53,112 nucleotides of DNA, from NCBI GenBank assembly GCA_021794205.1, contig JAJYRH010000017.1, forward strand, positions 1-53,112, in the 5' to 3' direction. The stretch is from a bacterium. GTDB lineage: Bacteria; Vulcanimicrobiota; Vulcanimicrobiia; Vulcanimicrobiales; Vulcanimicrobiaceae. The first letter of the stretch is position 1. The number at the start of each line of letters is the position of its first letter. Position numbers and translations under genes: made by a program. This document shows, piece by piece, positions 48,840-53,112 of this stretch. A model generated the notes under the pieces. It was given only the letters and a program-made list of their open reading frames with translations, did not search any database and was not told the origin of the DNA.

Positions 48840-51278
48840 CTAGAGTGATGAGATCGCGTTGAAACTGGCCGGGAGGATCGGCCCGTTCTGCCCGATACCG
48901 AACGTCGCCGCTTGGCTTGGGAATGCGAGCAGATCGATCGAAACGTTTACCGAACGCGACGGCTCCAAATACTGGACGCGCAATTCGTAGCAGTTGCCGA
49001 TGATGTGACTGTAATAGATGCTTTTATCTTCGATTCGAGCGTGATTTTTCCAATCGAATAGACCGCTAAATTGAAGGCTCGATCCGCGGCCGAACGGCGT
49101 CGAGAATTGCACCTGCGTCGGAGTGAATCCCTGGCCGATTCCCGGGACGAACGATCCGCCGAGTTGGACGTACGAGCGCGGCGAGGGCTGCGAGGTGAAT
49201 TGGTAGCTGACCGGCTGCGCCAATGCGTTGAAATTCGTCGAAAACCCGAGCTGCAGCGTGTAGACGTTCGCGTTGAAGAAACGCAACACATCTTGTGCGC
49301 CTTTGTTATTGATCGGCGAAAACTGGTCGAGAAACTGGAACGGTACGCTGCCGGGGCCGTTAAAGTTCGATTCGTTGTAGGTGATGGCGTTCACGATGTG
49401 TTTGCCGATCGGCGAGGTGAGACTCAGGTTTTGTTGGATCTGCGCTTTGAGATCGCCGGTACCGTATGCGTATTGCTGCACGTTCACCGTCGCCGAAAAG
49501 GTGCTACCGTAGATATTGTAAAGCGCCGGGCCGGCGACGAACGACATGTCGGCCCGCTGGGTGGCGAAGTGATTCGTCGGTTCGGAGTATTCACCGATAT
49601 AAAATTGCGCTGAGAGCGGAACCAGGAAGTGGGGGAAAAAACGGTTCGGCCGGATTTGAATTTCCGGTAGTTTATAATCACCGAACGGTTGTTGCGTATA
49701 GGAACGGTCGAAGGTGATCGTAGAGTTATACGCGGGCTCGTTGATGGTGGTGGTGTTGGTGACGTGTCCGATCACGTTCGAGGAACTCGAGCCGGAAAAC
49801 GACGATTGCGTGGCAGCCTGCGTGTAATTGAAGCTATTGCTAACCCGGCTATTTATTTGCCGTGAGTCGTTGAACGTGATGCTGTCGCTCGAGGATTGCG
49901 AGCCGACCGCCGACCGCGAAAACGAATAATTCTGCTGGGCGTGAATGCCTTGGTGAGCGAATGCGACTTGCATCGAGGTACTCGGCGGTGCGTTGTAGAG
50001 CGGGCCGAAAGCGCTTTGGTAGTTATAGCCGAAGTTTGCGTGCAAGGTGGGAGAGAAATTTTCCGTCTCCTGGGCTTGGAGATTATAGGTCGAGGTTTGC
50101 GAGCGGCGGTCGCGGATTTCGTAGAACGCCAGCGTGCCGCTTCGGCGCCCGTTCTTCTTCGCAAACGTGCCGTTATATCCGAGCCCGAGGCCGACCTTCG
50201 TGTAGTAGTTGAGCGTGTAGTAGCCGTAATAATAACGGTCCTTTCCGAATCCGAGCTGCGTCTTCACCCACGCGCCTTCGTACTGGTCGTAGCCGACTTG
50301 CGGAAAGTAGCTCGGGCGCTGCGTCTGGTTCACCACCTGCCGTAACGGGATGACGATGCGCGGGAGAAAGAAGACCGCCGCCGCGCCGAGCCAGAGAATC
50401 GCATCGGCGATGACGATCTTGTTCCCGGGGTAATAGGTGATCGTCTTGCCGGTGATGTGATAGCCGGCGCGCGGGTTATCGCAAGTGGTAACGAAGGCTT
50501 TCGTGCCGTGGCCGACGCCTTTCGTATCGGTATGGAGATCGGGCGATCGGAAATAAATCAGCCCGTGCTGGACGCCTTCGGAACTCTCGCCGCTGCCACC
50601 GATGAGTTTCGCCGTTTGGTCGATGGTATCGAAAACGATCTTTTTGGCGTTGAGAATCGAATCGTGCGCGTGATTGATGATGTAGGGTTTTCCGGTAACG
50701 GTAATCGTGCGGATGCCGTCGTAATGCGCGTGCTCGCCGATCAGTTCGTCTTCGCCGAAGAAAATGTGGACGTTGCCGGTCGCGTCGCCGGGGTTGCCGA
50801 GATTGGTGTTACCCGTGACTTTGTCGGCGAGGACCGCAATTTGATTCGGTGCGAGCGTCGGAGCGCCGGTTGGAATCGGTTGCGGCGTGGGTGGGCCGTG
50901 CCCGGCGCGGGGAATCGGCGGCGGCGTTTCGCCGCCGCGCACCAAATAGACCGGCGCGGCGAGATTCGATGGATTCGGCGTTGGGGTGGGCAGCGCCGGA
51001 GGCGTAGGGATGTTCGTAGGAAGCTGAAAGGAGATTGGTGTCGGGCGCGCGGCGGGCGTGTTGCTCGGAGCGGGTGAGGGCGCGGCCTGCGCGAGCAGGT
51101 TCTTTGGCGGAGCGTAATGCTCGGCGACGAGTTTCGAGCAACTCTGCGCGTTGAGCAATCGCAGAGCCCGCGATTCGTCGATGCGGCCGATATCGGCGGC
51201 GCGCGCCGGAACGAGGCTCGCGACGTACGCGAGAATCCAGGCGACCGTGGTGGCGGTGCGAAGCGAACGATTCCGCAC
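48840..51278 (-). CDS. lptD: LPS-assembly outer-membrane protein LptD (OstA-type)
   Basis: An 812-residue exported protein. The signal peptide is MRNRSLRT...ASLVPARA. A Pro/Thr-rich linker covers residues about 65-155 (PTNIPTPPALPTPTPNPSN). An OstA/LptA jellyroll follows at about 155-290 (IAVLADKVTGNTN, TGNVHIFFGEDELIGEHAHY, TGKPYIINHAHDSI), then a large beta-barrel of aromatic amphipathic strands (PSYFPQVGYDQYEGAWVKTQ, YYYGYYTLNYYTKVGLGLGY). The linker before the jellyroll is unusual compared with proteobacterial LptD. It follows the lptF/G gene after 5 bases. Confidence 0.85.
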   Translation of the reverse strand: MRNRSLRTATTVAWILAYVASLVPARAADIGRIDESRALRLLNAQSCSKLVAEHYAPPKNLLAQAAPSPAPSNTPAARPTPISFQLPTNIPTPPALPTPTPNPSNLAAPVYLVRGGETPPPIPRAGHGPPTPQPIPTGAPTLAPNQIAVLADKVTGNTNLGNPGDATGNVHIFFGEDELIGEHAHYDGIRTITVTGKPYIINHAHDSILNAKKIVFDTIDQTAKLIGGSGESSEGVQHGLIYFRSPDLHTDTKGVGHGTKAFVTTCDNPRAGYHITGKTITYYPGNKIVIADAILWLGAAAVFFLPRIVIPLRQVVNQTQRPSYFPQVGYDQYEGAWVKTQLGFGKDRYYYGYYTLNYYTKVGLGLGYNGTFAKKNGRRSGTLAFYEIRDRRSQTSTYNLQAQETENFSPTLHANFGYNYQSAFGPLYNAPPSTSMQVAFAHQGIHAQQNYSFSRSAVGSQSSSDSITFNDSRQINSRVSNSFNYTQAATQSSFSGSSSSNVIGHVTNTTTINEPAYNSTITFDRSYTQQPFGDYKLPEIQIRPNRFFPHFLVPLSAQFYIGEYSEPTNHFATQRADMSFVAGPALYNIYGSTFSATVNVQQYAYGTGDLKAQIQQNLSLTSPIGKHIVNAITYNESNFNGPGSVPFQFLDQFSPINNKGAQDVLRFFNANVYTLQLGFSTNFNALAQPVSYQFTSQPSPRSYVQLGGSFVPGIGQGFTPTQVQFSTPFGRGSSLQFSGLFDWKNHARIEDKSIYYSHIIGNCYELRVQYLEPSRSVNVSIDLLAFPSQAATFGIGQNGPILPASFNAISSL

Positions 51279-51283
51279 GGCCG

Positions 51284-52435
51284 CTACCGCTCTTCCAAGA
51301 TGAAGAGGACGAGGCCGACGCCGCCCATGATGATATTCGGGATCCAGGCGGCGAAGGTGGGGTTCATGGCGCCGTTGCGCCCGAATGCCGCCGCCGCCGA
51401 CATCAGTAAGAAGTAAATGAAGAACGAGAAGATCGCCATCGCGATACCGAGCGTGCGCCCGCGCTTCCCGTAACGAATCGCCAATGGGACCGCGAGCACC
51501 ATTCCGATCACGCAGGCGAACGGCCAGGCGAGTTTGTTCGCTAGGCTGATTTCGAGCGATCCGAGCGTGCTGCCGCCGATCCCCTGCGATTTCAACGCAT
51601 TAATTTGCGTGCTCAACGCCTTGCTGTTCATCGTCCAAGAATCGCTGTTGATGTTGGAAAGAAATTGCGCCGCGGTCTCGCCCAGGGGCAAGCCGATCTC
51701 GATGCTCTTGACGTGCTGCTGGCTCGTCACGTCGCCTTTGAGATTGTAGCGGGTGTCGATCACGTCGTGCAGGATCAGGACCGATCCGTCGACCGTCGCC
51801 GTTTTCGCCTGCAAGGTTTCGTTCCACGGCCCGAAATGCGCCGGTTTGAAAATCTGCACGTCGAGCATCGTCTTGTTATCGGGCTCCACTTGCGTGACGT
51901 AAAAAACGTTCCCGGTATCGGGATCCTTGCGGAAGAATTGCGGCTCGACGGGCAGTGAATTGGTGTGATAGATGATTTGGTAGAAAGTACGGGTGGAGAG
52001 ATCGACCGCTTTCGGCGAAACGTATTCGTTGGTGGCGTAGGCGATGGCGAACATCGCGATGCCGAAGAGCATCGGCGTCACGGCGATGCGCGCGAGCGAG
52101 ATGCCCGAGGTGCGCATCGCGACGATTTCGTTGTCGCCCATCAAGCGGCCCATCGCCAAGAGCCCGGCAAAGAGCGTTGCGAACGGAAACGCCATCGGTA
52201 CCGCTTGCGGAATGCGAAAGACGACGAAACGAAGCACGAGGAAAAACGGCGCGTGTTCGTTGATGATGTAATCCGCAGCGAGAAAGAAGATATTGAGCGC
52301 CCAAAAGATGAGGTAGGCCGAGAGCGCGAACGCAAACGGGCCTAAGATTTCGCGCAGCACGTAGCCGTCGAGAATCGGGAGCGCGGGGAGCGCCAATCGT
52401 CGGGGCAGCGGGCGTTGTGCGGTTAGCGTAGCCAT
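51284..52435 (-). CDS. LptF/LptG-family LPS export permease
   Basis: A 383-residue YjgP/YjgQ-family inner-membrane protein. It has three helices at the N-terminus (ILDGYVLREILGPFAFALSAY), the conserved GRLMGDNEIVAMRTSGISL, a periplasmic beta domain (about 150-290) and three C-terminal helices (LAWPFACVIGMVLAVPLAIRY, WIPNIIMGGVGLVLFILE). It energises LPS extraction together with LptB. Only one such permease is in the window. It forms an operon with lptD. Confidence 0.93.
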   Translation of the reverse strand: MATLTAQRPLPRRLALPALPILDGYVLREILGPFAFALSAYLIFWALNIFFLAADYIINEHAPFFLVLRFVVFRIPQAVPMAFPFATLFAGLLAMGRLMGDNEIVAMRTSGISLARIAVTPMLFGIAMFAIAYATNEYVSPKAVDLSTRTFYQIIYHTNSLPVEPQFFRKDPDTGNVFYVTQVEPDNKTMLDVQIFKPAHFGPWNETLQAKTATVDGSVLILHDVIDTRYNLKGDVTSQQHVKSIEIGLPLGETAAQFLSNINSDSWTMNSKALSTQINALKSQGIGGSTLGSLEISLANKLAWPFACVIGMVLAVPLAIRYGKRGRTLGIAMAIFSFFIYFLLMSAAAAFGRNGAMNPTFAAWIPNIIMGGVGLVLFILEER

Positions 52436-52459
52436 CGCGCGCCCAGTCGGACCGGGGAG

Positions 52460-52933
52460 CTAATTGTTGCGATACGCGGCGAGAACGCGCGCGACGTACT
52501 CTTGCGTTTCGGCGTAGGGCGGAATGCCGTGGTAGCGGTCGACCGCGCCCGGGCCGGCGTTATACGCCGCGAGCGCTAATTCGGTGTCGCCGCCGTAGCG
52601 CGTCAGCATGGCATGTAGATAATGCGCGCCGCACGCCACGTTTTGCTGTGGGTCGAACGCATCGGTAACGCCGCAATCTTCGGCGGTGCCGGGCATGAGT
52701 TGCATCAGGCCTTCGGCGCCGACGCGGCTCATCGCGCCGGGGTCGCCGGCGGATTCGGTGAGGATGACCGCGCGAATCAGGCGCGCCGAGATGCCTTCAC
52801 GCGACGCTGCGGCGACGGCGAGCTGATCGATCCGCGCCGGAGGCAACGATTGCGGCGCATACGGCAAGTAGCCTCCCCCGCCGCAGCCGGCGAGGAAGAC
52901 GACCGCGAGCGTCGCCCGGAGCCAAAATCGCAT
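52460..52933 (-). CDS. Lytic transglycosylase-like lipoprotein
   Basis: A 157-residue Slt-type peptidoglycan lytic transglycosylase. Lipobox at Cys17 (VVFLAGC). The catalytic Glu is Glu60 in LTESAGDPGAMSR, followed by GAEGLMQLMPGTAEDCG, NVACGAHYLHAMLTRYGG, ALAAYNAGPGAVDRYHGIPPYAETQEYV. It is small and likely a housekeeping or secretion-associated enzyme. It begins the minus-strand lytic transglycosylase-lptF/G-lptD run. Confidence 0.93.
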   Translation of the reverse strand: MRFWLRATLAVVFLAGCGGGGYLPYAPQSLPPARIDQLAVAAASREGISARLIRAVILTESAGDPGAMSRVGAEGLMQLMPGTAEDCGVTDAFDPQQNVACGAHYLHAMLTRYGGDTELALAAYNAGPGAVDRYHGIPPYAETQEYVARVLAAYRNN

Positions 52934-53079
52934 CGTAAGTGGGTTCGCCGGGCCCCTGCCCCGGCCTTCCGTCCCCCCCTGTCACCCCGAGTAGATGGGA
53001 TGAGAAGGCCGGTCACCGAAGCGGTTTTCGAAAGAACACCCGCGTAGCGCACTCAGAGGTGCAAGGGAGACCGACCTTC
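52934..53079. other. Divergent intergenic region with a partial palindromic repeat
   Basis: 146 bases between the lytic transglycosylase gene and the last plus-strand gene. A C-rich stretch is followed at 52981-52994 by GTCACCCCGAGTAG, the first 14 bases of the repeat unit found in the 46.0-46.4 kb array; the rest of the unit is missing. A Shine-Dalgarno (AAGGGAGA, about 53063-53070) precedes the next start. Confidence 0.7.
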
Positions 53080-53112
53080 ATGGGCAAGCATATCAAGAAC
53101 GCAGCCAAACGC
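53080..53112 (+). CDS. N-terminus of a basic protein, possibly ribosomal protein L1 (3' end outside window)
   Basis: Eleven codons, MGKHIKNAAKR, with a good Shine-Dalgarno upstream. The start resembles ribosomal protein L1, which often opens MAKHGKR or similar, but 11 residues cannot settle it. Confidence 0.45.
   Translation, partial: MGKHIKNAAKR

Noticed and set aside
1-53112. tRNA, rRNA, prophage or IS transposase genes
   Set aside because: None could be recognised by eye on either strand; only the sucA-flanked insertion suggests mobility, and it has no recombinase.

Overview
The window is GC-rich, gene-dense bacterial chromosome with very short intergenic gaps and many 1, 4 or 8 base overlaps between consecutive genes. 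The organism is a diderm with lipopolysaccharide: lptC, lptD and an lptF/G-type permease are present, with lnt, several lipoproteins and large outer-membrane barrels. Aerobic-type central metabolism (2-oxoglutarate dehydrogenase E1) sits beside transhydrogenase and a molybdenum hydroxylase. The mix (copper-amine-oxidase-N stalk proteins, DUF5916 barrels, four-domain ribosomal protein S1, YVTN propellers, KGG protein) would fit Candidatus Eremiobacterota/WPS-2 or a neighbouring little-studied phylum. That placement is inference from gene content, not from a marker gene.

Layout. 1-3337: the 3' end of sucA, followed by about 1.6 kb of more AT-rich DNA with three overlapping orphan genes, closed by a second copy of the last 108 sucA codons. 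The two copies differ only at synonymous sites, which suggests an insertion that regenerated the sucA 3' end. 3352-6839: an SDR dehydrogenase, divergent from a family 1 glycosidase that carries a circularly permuted solute-binding-protein domain inside its barrel, then a LOG-type phosphoribohydrolase. 6894-14061: a secreted stalk protein, a SUI1/YciH-like factor, two tandem DUF5916 outer-membrane proteins and a cytochrome P450. 14048-14700: a MazF/RHH toxin-antitoxin pair with a clear promoter. 14710-17652: lrp, kdd and kamA, a compact lysine/beta-lysine module. 17708-23317: a three-subunit molybdenum hydroxylase with the [4Fe-4S] loop of 4-hydroxybenzoyl-CoA reductase, divergent from xdhC and a molybdopterin nucleotidyltransferase. 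23391-26005: OsmC protein, orphan peptide-type binding lipoprotein, membrane protein.

26110-34337 is one minus-strand run: secreted protein, 57-residue zinc-ribbon protein, FAH-family hydrolase, DUF4267 protein, pntA1-pntA2-pntB, and a large GH92 glycosidase fused to a YVTN propeller. 34398-42534 is a plus-strand run: macroglobulin-like protein, polA, DUF192 protein, mutM, rpsA (apparently with a non-AUG start), coaE. 42449-44532 holds a BsuPI-like protein and a D-aminoacylase-type amidohydrolase, divergent from a KGG stress protein. 44898-52933 is the envelope region: lipoproteins, lptC, lnt, lptD, a lptF/G permease and a lytic transglycosylase. Between lnt and lptC lies an array of palindromic 48, 75 and 21 bp repeats that is open in frame from the lnt stop to the lptC start. 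The window ends in the first 11 codons of a plus-strand gene that may encode ribosomal protein L1.

The observations most worth following are the permuted GH1/SBP fusion, the synonymous sucA duplication around an orphan cassette, the translatable repeat array in the lnt-lptC junction, the AUC start of rpsA, and the hydroxybenzoyl-CoA-reductase-like cluster.
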